Notes under the pieces: model-generated
The model's database searches: none
What the model was told of the DNA's origin: nothing
Seen by the model: only the letters and a program-made list of their open reading frames with translations
NCBI GenBank assembly: GCA_041879415.1
Contig: CP090851.1
Coordinates: 1,922,001 to 1,986,000 of the forward strand
Direction of reading: 5' to 3'
Length of the DNA stretch: 64,000 bases
Source: Vibrio chagasii
Lineage (GTDB): Bacteria > Pseudomonadota > Gammaproteobacteria > Enterobacterales > Vibrionaceae
Translations under genes and position numbers: made by a program
Shown: positions 25,696-35,531 of the stretch, one piece after another
How positions within the stretch are numbered: the first letter of the stretch is position 1
Layout: each line of letters begins with the position of its first letter

Positions 25696-26253
25696 ATGAT
25701 CAACACAGAAATCAAACCATTCAACGCAACGGCATTCAAAAACGGCGAGTTCGTAGAAATCACTGAGCAAGACGTTAAAGGCAAGTGGGCAGTGTTCTTC
25801 TTCTACCCAGCAGACTTCACTTTCGTATGTCCAACTGAGCTAGTTGACCTACAAGAAAAATACGCAGAGCTTCAATCTCGCGGTGTAGAAGTTTACTCAG
25901 TATCAACTGACACTCACTTCTCTCACAAAGCATGGCACGATACTTCTGACAAAATCGGCACTATCGAATACTTCATGGTAGGCGACCAAACAGGCACTAT
26001 CACAAACAACTTCAACGTAATGCGTGAAGGTCAAGGCCTAGCAGACCGTGCTACGTTCCTAATCGACCCAGAAGGTGTTATCCAAGCAATGGAAATCACT
26101 GCTGAAGGTATCGGTCGTGACGCTGAAGACCTACTACGTAAGGTTAAAGCAGCACAATACGTAGCGGCTAACCCAGGTGAAGTTTGCCCAGCTAAATGGA
26201 AAGAAGGCGAAGAGACACTAGCACCATCTCTAGACCTAGTAGGTAAGATTTAA
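25696..26253 (+). CDS. ahpC: Alkyl hydroperoxide reductase subunit C (2-Cys peroxiredoxin)
   Basis: Reduces hydrogen peroxide and organic hydroperoxides in the cytosol. The 185-residue protein has the peroxidatic Cys at residue 45 ([10 protein letters not shown]), the resolving Cys near 164 (GEVCPAKW) and the C-terminal tail typical of sensitive AhpC1-type enzymes. The ATG at 25696 follows GAAAGAGAGTCC. It is paired with ahpF 200 bp downstream, its dedicated reductase, and lies behind a well-formed OxyR site. Length is standard for AhpC (about 187). Confidence 0.97.
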   Translation: MINTEIKPFNATAFKNGEFVEITEQDVKGKWAVFFFYPADFTFVCPTELVDLQEKYAELQSRGVEVYSVSTDTHFSHKAWHDTSDKIGTIEYFMVGDQTGTITNNFNVMREGQGLADRATFLIDPEGVIQAMEITAEGIGRDAEDLLRKVKAAQYVAANPGEVCPAKWKEGEETLAPSLDLVGKI

Positions 26254-26293
26254 TCTAAGCCTATCTAAAAAGAACAAATAAAACGGTTCTACA

Positions 26294-26333
26294 GGCGCGC
26301 TTCGGCCTCCCTCCTAAAGGGCAGTTGCGCGCC
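26294..26333 (+). promoter_or_regulatory. Intergenic hairpin between ahpC and ahpF
   Basis: GGCGCGC and GCGCGCC form a 7-bp GC stem enclosing about 26 bases that contain a smaller CCTCCCTCCTAAAGGG structure. A weak T run follows. It is likely a partial terminator or processing site that lowers ahpF expression relative to ahpC. Confidence 0.55.
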
Positions 26334-26454
26334 ACCCTTTCAAAGCAGCAACACCACATTCAATTTGCCGACTTGCGCCCCCTTTTTATTTTCCTTTTTC
26401 AGCAAGAAGGTATTGGTCAATACCAAGACACAGAATTTAAGAGCAGGCACGATT

Positions 26455-28047
26455 ATGTTAGATCAAGCAATGAAGCAGCAGCTAAAAGCATACCTAGAAA
26501 ACTTAAAAACCAATGTTCAGTTAGTGCTGAGCCTAGATGACAGCGATACCGCACACAAACTCCAAGACCTAGCAAATGACATCGCGTCTTTAACCGACAA
26601 AATTGAAGTAACTCGTGATGATAGCGCAAGCACGCGCAGTCCTATCATGCAGGTAGTGAACCAAGAGAAAGGCACTGCGATTGGTTTCGCCGGTTTACCG
26701 ATGGGTCACGAGTTCACGTCACTGGTACTGGCACTGCTTCATAGTGGTGGTCACCCTATCAAGCTTGAAGCTGACGTAATCGAGCAAATTAAAGAATTAG
26801 ATCAAGAGCTTAATGTAGAGATTTTCATCTCGCTATCGTGCCAAAACTGTCCAGAAGTGGTTCAGGCATTCAATATGATGTCTGCGATTAACCCTCTGAT
26901 TAAGACAACCATGATTGATGGCGCAGCATTCCAAGAGGAAGTGAAGTCTCGCGATATCATGGCGGTACCAAGTGTATTCATTAATGGTGAACTATTCGGT
27001 CAAGGCCGTATGTCACTGGCTGAGATCCTAAATAAAGTAGACTCAGGCGCAGCGGAAAAGAAAGCGGCAAACCTAAATCAACAAGCACCATTTGATGTAC
27101 TTGTTGTCGGCGGTGGTCCTGCTGGTTCTTCAGCAGCTATCTACGCAGCACGTAAAGGCATTCGCACCGGTGTGGTTGCTGACCGATTTGGTGGTCAGGT
27201 AATGGATACCATGGCGATTGAGAACTTTATCTCAGTGAAAGCGACAACGGGTCCTAAGCTAGTAGCTAGCCTAGAAGAGCACGTAAAAGAGTACGGTGTA
27301 GAAGTAATGACTGAGCAGCGTGCTGCCAACATCATTGCTGCGGAAGACACAAAAGACGGCTACATCCACGTTGAATTAGAGAGTGGTGCAACACTGCGAG
27401 CTCGCTCTGTTATCACGAGTACAGGTGCACGCTGGCGTGAAATGAACGTTCCGGGTGAGCAAGAATACCGCAACAAAGGCGTGGCTTACTGCCCACACTG
27501 TGACGGTCCACTGTTCAAAGGTAAGAAAACAGCGGTTATCGGTGGCGGTAACTCAGGTATCGAAGCAGCTATCGACCTAGCAGGTATTGTGGAACACGTT
27601 ACCGTGCTTGAATTTGCAGACACGCTACGTGCTGACCAAGTACTTATCGATAAAGCGAACGCAACACCAAACATCGAAATCATCAAAATGGCTCAAACGA
27701 CACAAGTGTTGGGTGATGGAAACCGCGTAACGGGTCTGGAATACAAAGACCGCAATACTGAAGAGCTTAAACAGATTGAGCTTGCGGGTATCTTCGTTCA
27801 AATCGGTCTAATGCCGAACAGCGAATGGTTGAAAGGTTCGAAGGTTGAGCTTTCACCACGCGGTGAGATTGAGATTAACGCTCATGGTGCAACATCGATG
27901 AAAGGTGTGTTTGCAGCAGGTGATGTAACAACAGTACCTTACAAGCAGATCATCATTGCGATGGGTGAAGGTGCGAAAGCAAGTCTAGGCGCATTTGACC
28001 ACCTAATTCGCAACCCAGCTCCAGTTAAAGAGGCTGAAACCGCTTAA
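26455..28047 (+). CDS. ahpF: Alkyl hydroperoxide reductase subunit F
   Basis: Flavoprotein disulfide reductase that recycles AhpC with NADH. The 530-residue protein starts at ATG 26455 behind GAGCAGG; upstream starts would overlap the hairpin region and add an unrelated tail. Residues about 1-200 form the two fused thioredoxin-like folds with redox pair SCQNCPE. A linker leads to the thioredoxin-reductase module: FAD motif [19 protein letters not shown], active site YCPHCDG, NADH motif [12 protein letters not shown] and the C-terminal FAD motif [13 protein letters not shown]. Standard length is about 520. Co-expressed with ahpC through a leaky hairpin. Confidence 0.97.
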   Translation: MLDQAMKQQLKAYLENLKTNVQLVLSLDDSDTAHKLQDLANDIASLTDKIEVTRDDSASTRSPIMQVVNQEKGTAIGFAGLPMGHEFTSLVLALLHSGGHPIKLEADVIEQIKELDQELNVEIFISLSCQNCPEVVQAFNMMSAINPLIKTTMIDGAAFQEEVKSRDIMAVPSVFINGELFGQGRMSLAEILNKVDSGAAEKKAANLNQQAPFDVLVVGGGPAGSSAAIYAARKGIRTGVVADRFGGQVMDTMAIENFISVKATTGPKLVASLEEHVKEYGVEVMTEQRAANIIAAEDTKDGYIHVELESGATLRARSVITSTGARWREMNVPGEQEYRNKGVAYCPHCDGPLFKGKKTAVIGGGNSGIEAAIDLAGIVEHVTVLEFADTLRADQVLIDKANATPNIEIIKMAQTTQVLGDGNRVTGLEYKDRNTEELKQIELAGIFVQIGLMPNSEWLKGSKVELSPRGEIEINAHGATSMKGVFAAGDVTTVPYKQIIIAMGEGAKASLGAFDHLIRNPAPVKEAETA

Positions 28048-28158
28048 TCTTGTAAGCAAATTTCCTTAAGTGTCCTTGTTAACGTATCAGTGATTATCAA
28101 CTTATTAGTGATGATTAACTGACTGTTTATCGTTAACGACTTTGTCGATATTTAGACA

Positions 28159-28189
28159 CCACTCCTATGGATTTAGGAGTGGTTTTTTT
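28159..28189 (+). terminator. Intrinsic terminator of ahpF
   Basis: A perfect 9-bp stem (CCACTCCTA with TAGGAGTGG, 6-nt loop) and seven T's. Confidence 0.93.
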
Positions 28190-28205
28190 CTTTGGTAAAG
28201 ATGCT

Positions 28206-28805
28206 CTACGCTGGCTGATAAAGCATAAAAGCAACCACTAACGCTAGGCTTCCACCCAAACAGCGGTTAACCATCACCATCTGTTTTGGTGATTGTAATA
28301 GACGCTGCAACATAGTGCCGCAATACGCCCAAACCAACATACACAACACACCGGTTCCCACCATGATGGTGGTAATCGTCACCACTTGAATCAGGTAATC
28401 AGCCTGTGTGGTGATGAACTGAGAAAACACAGTCAGTGAAGCAATCCATCCTTTCGGGTTCAACACTTGAATCAAAACGCCAGACATAAACCCTGAGCGA
28501 TTCACCGACTCTTCTTGTTCAATCTCCATATTGGCAATCGACCACGCCATAAACAGTAAATAAGCCGCCCCAAGGTACTTCATTACCGTGTAGATCTCTG
28601 GGTAAAGGGTAAACAGGCTCACCAAGCCAGCACTTGAACCCGCCAGTATGATGATAATGCCAAAAGCGTTACCAGAGACAAAAGGCAATGTTGCCGCAAA
28701 TCCATACCGGCTTGATATCCCAAGCAATGCAATGTTTCCTGCTCCCGGTGTAATTCCAATCGATATTGAAAACAACAAGAACGCCAGCATTAATTGAGCG
28801 CTCAT
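28206..28805 (-). CDS. LysE/RhtB-family amino-acid exporter
   Basis: A 199-residue inner-membrane exporter with six hydrophobic helices. The N-terminal signature SIGITPGAGNIALLGISSRYG corresponds to the family's PGP motif, and LNPKGWIASLTVFSQF is the conserved second-half motif. ATG 28805 follows GGAGAGAAAGA. The divergent Lrp-type regulator 120 bp away is the usual arrangement for export of an excess amino acid. Substrate unknown. Confidence 0.9.
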   Translation of the reverse strand: MSAQLMLAFLLFSISIGITPGAGNIALLGISSRYGFAATLPFVSGNAFGIIIILAGSSAGLVSLFTLYPEIYTVMKYLGAAYLLFMAWSIANMEIEQEESVNRSGFMSGVLIQVLNPKGWIASLTVFSQFITTQADYLIQVVTITTIMVGTGVLCMLVWAYCGTMLQRLLQSPKQMVMVNRCLGGSLALVVAFMLYQPA

Positions 28806-28925
28806 TCTTTCTCTCCTAGTAAATAAAACGTTATTTGGAGAAGAGTTTACCGATTCGAGTAGGAATTAAATTGCTATATGCGCTAGTATAAAATCAAATT
28901 TGAGCAGACTTTTTCTAAAAACACC

Positions 28926-29411
28926 ATGAAAGTGAAAGAATCCACCAACGAAGTGCTAGATGATACGGATATTGCCATTCTTGGACATATCCAAAAAGAT
29001 GGGCGCATGAGTAACAGCAAGCTTGCCGAGAAGGTCAACCTAAGTGAGACACCTTGCTGGCGTCGTTGGAAACGCATGGAAGAGACGGGCTATATTGATG
29101 GCTATACCGCGCAGCTTAATCGCAAAAAGCTGGGGCTTCATGTGGCAGGTTTTACCCTAGTGACACTCGGCAATCATGAGGTTGAAAACACCGAGCCTTT
29201 TGAAGAGTTTGTCGCAGTCACAGACTGGATAACCATGTGCCACTGCATTGCAGGCGGTGCTGATTATATGATTCAGGTGTTGGCAAGAGATCTGGAAGAG
29301 TATTTTGAGCGAATCAGCTCTATTCGACGAGTAAAAGGCGTCAGCGCAATTCAGTCTAACATCTCAGTGAAAGAGCTGAAAAACAGCTACCAACTGCCAC
29401 TGCAAGATTAG
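28926..29411 (+). CDS. Lrp/AsnC-family regulator
   Basis: A 161-residue transcription factor. Residues about 12-70 form the AsnC HTH (DTDIAILGHIQKDGRMSNSK, LSETPCWRRWKRME), and the rest is the RAM ligand-binding ferredoxin-like fold (VTDWITMCHCIAGGADYMIQV). It is divergent from the LysE exporter and likely controls it in response to an amino acid. No strong ribosome site precedes the ATG. A terminator follows. Confidence 0.92.
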   Translation: MKVKESTNEVLDDTDIAILGHIQKDGRMSNSKLAEKVNLSETPCWRRWKRMEETGYIDGYTAQLNRKKLGLHVAGFTLVTLGNHEVENTEPFEEFVAVTDWITMCHCIAGGADYMIQVLARDLEEYFERISSIRRVKGVSAIQSNISVKELKNSYQLPLQD

Positions 29412-29428
29412 TGGATTGAAAACTTAGG

Positions 29429-29462
29429 AGCCCAGTCAGCGATAATGCGACTGGGCTTTTTA
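29429..29462 (+). terminator. Intrinsic terminator of the Lrp gene
   Basis: A perfect 9-bp stem (AGCCCAGTC with GACTGGGCT), loop of 11, then TTTTATTG. Confidence 0.88.
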
Positions 29463-29516
29463 TTGTCGTTCTTACAAAAGTATCGGTCTCACAAAAGCTT
29501 GAGACTGAGTTGGCCT

Positions 29517-30887
29517 CTACTCACAAGGGTGTGCGAGATGAATTAGCGCTAAACCGCCCAATGAGGTCTCACGATACTTCTTATTCATGTCTTTACCTGT
29601 TTGGTACATAGTCGCGATAACTTTATCAAGTGAGATCAAGGATTTACTATTACGCTTCAGAGCCATACGTGATGCATTAATCGCCTTCATTGCACCCATC
29701 GCATTACGCTCAATACACGGTACTTGTACCAAACCACCAATTGGGTCACACGTCATACCCAATGAGTGCTCCATCGCGATTTCTGCTGCAATGCAAATCT
29801 GCTCGTTGCTGCCACCGCGCAATGCAGTTAAACCCGCAGCCGCCATAGAAGACGACACGCCAACTTCACCTTGGCACCCTACTTCGGCACCTGAAATGGA
29901 AGCGTTGGTTTTGTACAAAATTCCGATAGCGCCCGATACCGCTAAAAAGTCTTTTAACTGCTTGGTATCCAACTCTTTAATGAAGCGATGGTAATACATC
30001 AACACAGCCGGGATCACGCCTGCAGCACCATTGGTTGGAGATGTGACAACCTGACCACCAGCAGCATTCTCTTCACTGACTGCAAAGGCAAACAAGTTAA
30101 TCCAATCCATGATTTCCATTGGATCGTTCTCAACCGCAGCATTCGCTTCCAACTTCTTTAGTAGGTTTGGTGCTCGGCGAGTGACGTTCAATCCACCATC
30201 AAGAATGCCTTCTGTTTCAAAACCGCGCTCCATACAACGCGCCATCACTCGCCAGATTTGATCAGCCTTTTCTGCAATCACATCAGCATCTTGGAAAGCC
30301 GACTCATTTTTCAGAATCATGCCACCTAGGCTCATGCCGTTTTGTTCGGCTTGTTGCAGCATTTCATCGGCATTTTTAAAAGGATAAGCCACCTCAACCG
30401 ATTGAGTTTTGGTGCCATTTTGCAATTCATCTGCCGTTGCAATAAAACCGCCACCGATCGAGTAATAGGTTTCATCGACAATCACATTTCCAGCTTGGTT
30501 GAACGCAGTGATCATCATGCCATTTTCATGCAAAGGTAGATTGTCCTCATGAAATAGCATGTCGGTTTTGTAGTTAAAGCCGATGTTGTGGCTACCACCT
30601 AACTGCAGCTCACCACTGTCGATAGCATGACGCATCGCTTGGTTAGCACTGGTGATCTTAATCGTATCTGGTTTGTTACCCAGCAAGCCCAAAATGGTCG
30701 CTCTATCGGTGTGGTGTCCGATACCAGTAAGTGACAGTGAACCGTACAAATCGACCTGAACGCGAACCACCTCTGTGATTCTATCCGCGATTAATTGAGT
30801 GAAATGAAAACCCGCAATCATTGGGCCGTTGGTGTGTGAGCTCGAAGGTCCAACACCAATTTTGTAGATATCAAAAATAGATAACAT
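29517..30887 (-). CDS. sdaA: L-serine dehydratase, single-chain iron-sulfur type
   Basis: Deaminates L-serine to pyruvate and ammonia with a [4Fe-4S] cluster. The 456-residue protein has the beta domain first (MLSIFDIYKIGVGPSSSHTNGP) and the alpha domain after about residue 170. Cluster and substrate motifs are present: ASISGAEVGCQGEVGVSSSMA, EHSLGMTCDPIGGLVQVPC and the substrate loop NGAAGVIPAV. Length and arrangement match E. coli SdaA/SdaB (about 455). It lies 25 bp behind a sodium symporter gene on the same strand, forming an uptake-catabolism operon. Confidence 0.95.
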   Translation of the reverse strand: MLSIFDIYKIGVGPSSSHTNGPMIAGFHFTQLIADRITEVVRVQVDLYGSLSLTGIGHHTDRATILGLLGNKPDTIKITSANQAMRHAIDSGELQLGGSHNIGFNYKTDMLFHEDNLPLHENGMMITAFNQAGNVIVDETYYSIGGGFIATADELQNGTKTQSVEVAYPFKNADEMLQQAEQNGMSLGGMILKNESAFQDADVIAEKADQIWRVMARCMERGFETEGILDGGLNVTRRAPNLLKKLEANAAVENDPMEIMDWINLFAFAVSEENAAGGQVVTSPTNGAAGVIPAVLMYYHRFIKELDTKQLKDFLAVSGAIGILYKTNASISGAEVGCQGEVGVSSSMAAAGLTALRGGSNEQICIAAEIAMEHSLGMTCDPIGGLVQVPCIERNAMGAMKAINASRMALKRNSKSLISLDKVIATMYQTGKDMNKKYRETSLGGLALIHLAHPCE

Positions 30888-30912
30888 AGATATACCAGTA
30901 ATAGTCGGTCAA

Positions 30913-32454
30913 TTAAGAAAGAGCGGCATAAAGCCAATCAGGGATAACAGTACAAGCAACAATCGTCACTACGGCAAACACCAACAAGCCGTAGTGACTC
31001 GCGGCAGGCTTAGCGAACAAATGCTTTTGCTTAGCGATAAATTCATTCTGTTGTTGAGTGACTTCACCAAAGAAGCGGCTCACGATAACGCCAAGAACGA
31101 GAAAGACGACAGTACCAATCAGTGCAAACCAAGGCCAAGAAATACCACTGTATTTGGCAATAAACACCACAACCACACTGCCTACGCTGCCGGCAATCAC
31201 ACCCTTCTCATTCGCTTTCTTGAAAAACAGCCCAAGGATGAAAGAGCCAAGACGAATACCAACAAAAATTGAAGTCAGGCTAGCAATGGTTTTAAGCACA
31301 GACTCATTAGAAACAGCCAGCAAAGCAGGAACAACTACTGACGCTGCGGCAACAAGGCTCATCTTTCTTGCTACCGATTCATAGTGTGCATCGGAGGCGG
31401 ATTTACGGAAAAAGCGCTTATAAAAATCGAACGTTGCGACGGTTGCCATAGAGTTGTAGGTCGAGTCGAGAGTCGACATAGCGGCAGCCGATAACGCAGC
31501 AATCACTAAACCGACAATGATTGGATTGGTGTGGTTAAACACAAAATCGAGAATCACTTCATTACTGTTTTCAAAACTATTGTCTTGGTAGAAGACGCTT
31601 AGCAACACGCCCATTACCGCAAAAAATAGGTAGATGAAGAAGGCGCCGTAGCCACACAACAACATAGATTTCTGTGCGGTTTTCACATCCTTTGTCGCCA
31701 GCGTTCTTTGAATAATCAATTGGTTAGTGCCGTACACACTCAAGTGTAAAAAACTCACTGCCACCACGCCTGCCCACAATGTGGTGTCGACACCTAGGTC
31801 AAATTCGAGGTTAATAATATTCAGATGCTCAGGAGACAACACCTCCCCCGCATCAATCTTCATCAGTAATAGGCCGAAGATCGCTATGCTACCGATAATC
31901 AATACTGCCGACTGCAACATGTCGGTCCATATTACGGTTGAGATACCACCAGCATAGGTATAAAGAGCAGTGAACAGGCTGATATAAATAATTGCTTCAG
32001 AAATCCCGATGGGTAGCACTTGTACTAAAATCAGCGCTACTGCATACAAAATGACACCTGCAGAAATACATTGGACCACGATAAATACGATGGAGTTAAT
32101 CGTACGAGCAACAACGCCGAAGCGGTGCTCTAGGTATTCATAAATTGAAGTCAGGCCAAGCTTGTAAAAGACAGGAACAAAGAAAACCACAGCAAAAAAT
32201 ATCACTATTGGGTAATTCAAATGAACGCTCATCGCTTCCATACCAGAGCTATAAACCCAGCCAGGCATACCCACGAACGTCATCGCACTGATGTAGGTTG
32301 CAAGAATCGACACACCTGCCGTAAACCAACCAAATTGTTTCCCACCAGTTGAAAAATCGCCACCAACGCTATAGCGCTTATTAACTAAGTAGCTGATAAA
32401 TAAAGTAGTTAGCACATAAAGGGCAATCACCACAAAACTTGAGTACGTAACCAT
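30913..32454 (-). CDS. Sodium:solute symporter (SSS family)
   Basis: A 513-residue transporter with 13 predicted membrane helices and the LeuT-like fold of the SSS family. Recognisable parts are GGKQFGWFTAGVSILATYIS (sodium-site helix), FVGMPGWVYSSGMEA, YTYAGGISTVIWTDMLQ and SAAAMSTLDSTYNSMAT, the SSS signature with sodium-liganding serines. Transcribed just before sdaA; an operon with a 25-bp gap suggests L-serine or a serine-yielding substrate. Substrate assignment is inference from context. Confidence 0.88.
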   Translation of the reverse strand: MVTYSSFVVIALYVLTTLFISYLVNKRYSVGGDFSTGGKQFGWFTAGVSILATYISAMTFVGMPGWVYSSGMEAMSVHLNYPIVIFFAVVFFVPVFYKLGLTSIYEYLEHRFGVVARTINSIVFIVVQCISAGVILYAVALILVQVLPIGISEAIIYISLFTALYTYAGGISTVIWTDMLQSAVLIIGSIAIFGLLLMKIDAGEVLSPEHLNIINLEFDLGVDTTLWAGVVAVSFLHLSVYGTNQLIIQRTLATKDVKTAQKSMLLCGYGAFFIYLFFAVMGVLLSVFYQDNSFENSNEVILDFVFNHTNPIIVGLVIAALSAAAMSTLDSTYNSMATVATFDFYKRFFRKSASDAHYESVARKMSLVAAASVVVPALLAVSNESVLKTIASLTSIFVGIRLGSFILGLFFKKANEKGVIAGSVGSVVVVFIAKYSGISWPWFALIGTVVFLVLGVIVSRFFGEVTQQQNEFIAKQKHLFAKPAASHYGLLVFAVVTIVACTVIPDWLYAALS

Positions 32455-32802
32455 TTGTAGATTCCGTTTATTATATTTCGCAAATTATTCGCAGCCAATA
32501 TTACTTAAAATTGGCTAACTTCCCTCAAAAACCCCCTGTAAGTGTGAGTATTGTCACTAAGATAGATGAATAATCACTCAAAACATGCATAAAGTGCCAA
32601 AAGCGCGATCTAATGGGATCAAGATCACCAAAACACACAAAATGGGTACGCACTCATTTTAAAATTGACTTTGATCACGGATCTAATAACCACAAAAACT
32701 CTATTATCTCTCCCGAAACGAAGACAGTGTAGTGACAGCCAATAACCACTACACCGTAATCAAAACTAAAAACACCCTATATAAAATAAAGGTTTATCGG
32801 TC
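32455..32802. other. Divergent promoter region, symporter and MFS genes
   Basis: About 350 bp of AT-rich sequence containing both promoters. Apart from the imperfect palindrome at 32641-32658, I see no defined element. Confidence 0.5.
32641..32658. promoter_or_regulatory. 18-bp imperfect palindrome, candidate LacI-family operator
   Basis: AATGGGTACGCACTCATT matches its reverse complement at 14 of 18 positions with a central CG-like step, the form of LacI/GalR operators. It lies about 145 bp before the MFS gene and 4 kb from the LacI-family gene. Assignment to that regulator is a guess. Confidence 0.35.
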
Positions 32803-34098
32803 ATGACTACGAAAAAACACATGAGCGAAGTTCCTATGATTCAAAGGGTAGCTGCTTATCTTGCAATTCTAGTGGGCTACTTTTTCTATTGTTATAACTT
32901 TGTAATTATTGACTACGTACGCCCATACATCGTTGATGCGTATGATGGCATTAACTTAGCGGATACCGCTCAGTTCTATACATGGCAGTCGGTTGGTGCG
33001 CTTATTGGTGCCCTAAGCTGTGCATGGGTGGCATCAAACTTTGGTAAGAAATCGACTCTTATTGTCATCACTGCACTGAACGGCGGCGCAACGATCATCA
33101 ACATGATGTTTACTGACTACGCTATGTGGGCAGCCATGCGTTTCATCATCGGTATTTCTTTAGGTGGTTACTTCACAGTAGCAGTAAGCCTAATGATCGG
33201 CCTATTCACGCCAACGGTTCGCGGTAAGTTGACGGCATTCGCTTCTTCTATGTTCTCGGTAGCTCTAATGGCGATGGGTGCTTACGCAGCGTTTATCTCT
33301 AGCATTGACGCACCGTGGCAGAGCCTAATGTGGGTTGGTGGCATCCCTCCTCTAGCAGCGGCAGCACTGATGATCTTTATTCTTCCGAGCGACAAGAAAG
33401 TGATCGCTTACGGTGAAGAAGATCAAGCAGAAGCTGAAGCATCAAATGCACCTGCGAAGAAAGGTTCTTGGGGCGAGATGCTTAGCGCGCCATACCGCAA
33501 GCTAACCATCACTTGTCTATTGCTAGCGGGTCTTAACTTCTACGGTTACCAGTTCTTCTCAGGCTTCGTGACAACGTACCTAAAAGAAGTTCGTCAGTTT
33601 GATGGCGCGACTATCGGCATCATCTTCTCTATTTCGGCATTCGGCTCTCTATTCGGTGCTTGGGTATGGGGTGCGATCGCAGATAAATACGGTCGTAAGG
33701 TAAACGCATTCGGTTTCATCCTTGCAGGTGTTATGGCTTCAGTATTCTTCGTAGCTCCAAGCGACGTGATGATCGGCAGCCTAAACATGCTGGCTATCCT
33801 CGGTCTTATCTACAACTTCGGCCTATCAGCTTCTGCAGTATGGGGTGGCTACTTCTCAGAACTGTTCCCAGCTCACCTACGTAGCTTCGGCGCAGCTCTA
33901 TTCCACGGTGGTCGTATCATCGGTATGTGGGCACCAATGGTGTTGGTATTCATCCAAGAGCGCAGCGACCTTGCAACAGCAATGTGGGGCTCACCGATTG
34001 TATGGATTGTGGCAGGTCTACTGTGGCTATCTCTACCAGAAACATTGAAAGGCGGCATCTTCGACAAGAGCAAAAAAGCGGAAGCAGCTAAGGCTTAA
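32803..34098 (+). CDS. MFS transporter (aromatic-acid/sugar symporter-like)
   Basis: A 431-residue major facilitator with 12 predicted helices. ATG 32803 follows AAAGGTTTATCGGTC. The inter-helix MFS motif is present in both halves (WVASNFGKKSTL and WGAIADKYGRKVNAFG). The central cytoplasmic loop (residues about 205-225) is charged. Similar to the AAHS and sugar-porter clusters that carry small acids or sugars with protons. First gene of the putative MFS-SnoaL-porin block; 127 bp separate it from the SnoaL gene. Substrate unknown. Confidence 0.88.
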   Translation: MTTKKHMSEVPMIQRVAAYLAILVGYFFYCYNFVIIDYVRPYIVDAYDGINLADTAQFYTWQSVGALIGALSCAWVASNFGKKSTLIVITALNGGATIINMMFTDYAMWAAMRFIIGISLGGYFTVAVSLMIGLFTPTVRGKLTAFASSMFSVALMAMGAYAAFISSIDAPWQSLMWVGGIPPLAAAALMIFILPSDKKVIAYGEEDQAEAEASNAPAKKGSWGEMLSAPYRKLTITCLLLAGLNFYGYQFFSGFVTTYLKEVRQFDGATIGIIFSISAFGSLFGAWVWGAIADKYGRKVNAFGFILAGVMASVFFVAPSDVMIGSLNMLAILGLIYNFGLSASAVWGGYFSELFPAHLRSFGAALFHGGRIIGMWAPMVLVFIQERSDLATAMWGSPIVWIVAGLLWLSLPETLKGGIFDKSKKAEAAKA

Positions 34099-34225
34099 TC
34101 CCCTTTCGCTAAAGGTCTTTCAAGACAACGAATAAACACTATTCCGGCTGAACAGTCAGCCGGTAACAAAATCCAAATCGAGTCCTGTTCCGAATGTTGA
34201 CTCGACAACAAAAAGAGAATGAATT

Positions 34226-35242
34226 ATGTCTAAATATCAAGAAGCTAAACGCATTGTTCGCGAATACTTTGATGCAATGGAAAACGCAACTCATGAGAAC
34301 GTTGCTGAAGTACTAAAAGCACACACTTCTGAAGATTACTTGTGGCGCGGTGTTTACCCATTCCGTGAGCAAGAAGGCGCTCAAGCGGCAGCTGACGTAT
34401 TCTGGGCTCCAATGATGAAATCAATGACTCGTATGCAGCGTCGTCAAGACATCTTCATCGGTGGTAACAACGAAATCAACCCAGATGAGATTTGGGTAAT
34501 GAGCATGGGTCACTTCATGGGTCTATTCGACGCAGAATACCTAGGCATGCGCCCTACTGGCAAAATCATGAACGTTCGCTACGCAGAATTTAACTGTGTT
34601 GTTGACGGAAAAATCACTAAAACAGGTCTATTCCTAGACCTACTGGGTATGATGGACCAAGCGGGTTGCTACCCACTACCACCATCAACAGGTAAGCACT
34701 TCGTATACCCTGGCCCACGTAACCACGACGGTCTACTGTTTGAAGATGCAGCACCAGAAGAAGGCGTAGCCACGCTTGCTCTAGTGAACAAAATGGTTGA
34801 TGACCTATCTGCACTTAACGACAGCGGCGCTATGGGTTGCCCACCAGAAGTGCTAGAGAAGAGCTGGTCTAAAGATATGATCTGGTACGGCCCATGTGGT
34901 ATCGGTGCATCTTACACAATTCCTCGTTACCAGAAGCAGCACCAACTTCCTTTCCGTAACAACCTGAAAGACAAGAAGTTTAATGGTCACGTTTGCCGCT
35001 TCGCTGAAGGTAGCTTCTCATGTTTCTTCGGTTGGCCAAACCTATCAAACACACCAACAGGTGGCTTCCTAGGTATGACTGGTGGCGAAGTTCGCGCAGA
35101 CATGCAAGTGGTTGACGTTTACTACCGTGACGGCGACAAGCTATCTGAGAACTGGGTACTGATCGACCTTCCTTACTGGTTGAAGCAGCAAGGCCTAGAC
35201 GTGTTCGAACGCACTTCGACTATCATGAACCCAACGCTGTAA
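34226..35242 (+). CDS. Protein with two SnoaL-like (NTF2-fold) domains
   Basis: A 338-residue protein with an ATG behind AGAGAATGAATT. It appears to have two SnoaL/NTF2-fold domains, about residues 5-150 (RIVREYFDAMENAT, VLKAHTSEDYLWRGVYPF, IWVMSMGHFMGLFD, VRYAEFNCVVDGKITKTGLFLD) and about 185-330 (DMIWYGPCGIGASYTIPRYQKQHQLPFR, GHVCRFAEGSFSCFFGWPNL, DVYYRDGDKLSENWVLIDLPY). Such folds occur in polyketide cyclases, ketosteroid isomerases and epoxide hydrolases. The tandem form beside a transporter and a LacI gene suggests it processes the imported compound, perhaps by isomerisation or cyclisation. No catalytic activity can be assigned. No signal peptide, so cytoplasmic. Confidence 0.82.
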   Translation: MSKYQEAKRIVREYFDAMENATHENVAEVLKAHTSEDYLWRGVYPFREQEGAQAAADVFWAPMMKSMTRMQRRQDIFIGGNNEINPDEIWVMSMGHFMGLFDAEYLGMRPTGKIMNVRYAEFNCVVDGKITKTGLFLDLLGMMDQAGCYPLPPSTGKHFVYPGPRNHDGLLFEDAAPEEGVATLALVNKMVDDLSALNDSGAMGCPPEVLEKSWSKDMIWYGPCGIGASYTIPRYQKQHQLPFRNNLKDKKFNGHVCRFAEGSFSCFFGWPNLSNTPTGGFLGMTGGEVRADMQVVDVYYRDGDKLSENWVLIDLPYWLKQQGLDVFERTSTIMNPTL

Positions 35243-35291
35243 CCCTGCCCTATTGCCTGCCTAGTTCTTACCTACGCTAGGTAGACATGAC

Positions 35292-35319
35292 TGCCGAGGG
35301 CTCCTTCTCGCCCTCGGCA
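35292..35319 (+). terminator. Strong hairpin after the SnoaL gene
   Basis: A perfect 10-bp stem (TGCCGAGGGC with GCCCTCGGCA, 8-nt loop). The following sequence is not T-rich, so it may protect the mRNA 3' end more than terminate. Confidence 0.65.
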
Positions 35320-35351
35320 ACTTGCTACAAATCTACTTATCTCACGAAGAA

Positions 35352-35401
35352 AAGTAGATCAAACAAAGACAAGTAGATCTATCAAAAACACTGAGATCTA
35401 C
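35352..35401. repeat. Repeated GTAGATC element upstream of the porin
   Basis: AAGTAGATC occurs twice (35352-35360 and 35371-35379), and GTAGATCT (35373-35380) pairs with AGATCTAC (35394-35401) to form a hairpin. The cluster lies about 130-180 bp upstream of the porin gene. It may be a regulator site or an RNA structure; unassigned. Confidence 0.45.
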
Positions 35402-35531
35402 CTAAGAAAACGAGCTCCACCCAAGATTATCAACTTGTGCCTCACGGATGGGCACACCCTGCCAAACCATTACTAATATAACGGGCTTGAAAGCACGGTG
35501 GCTTTCTACGGCCTGAATAAAGAGAATTACA

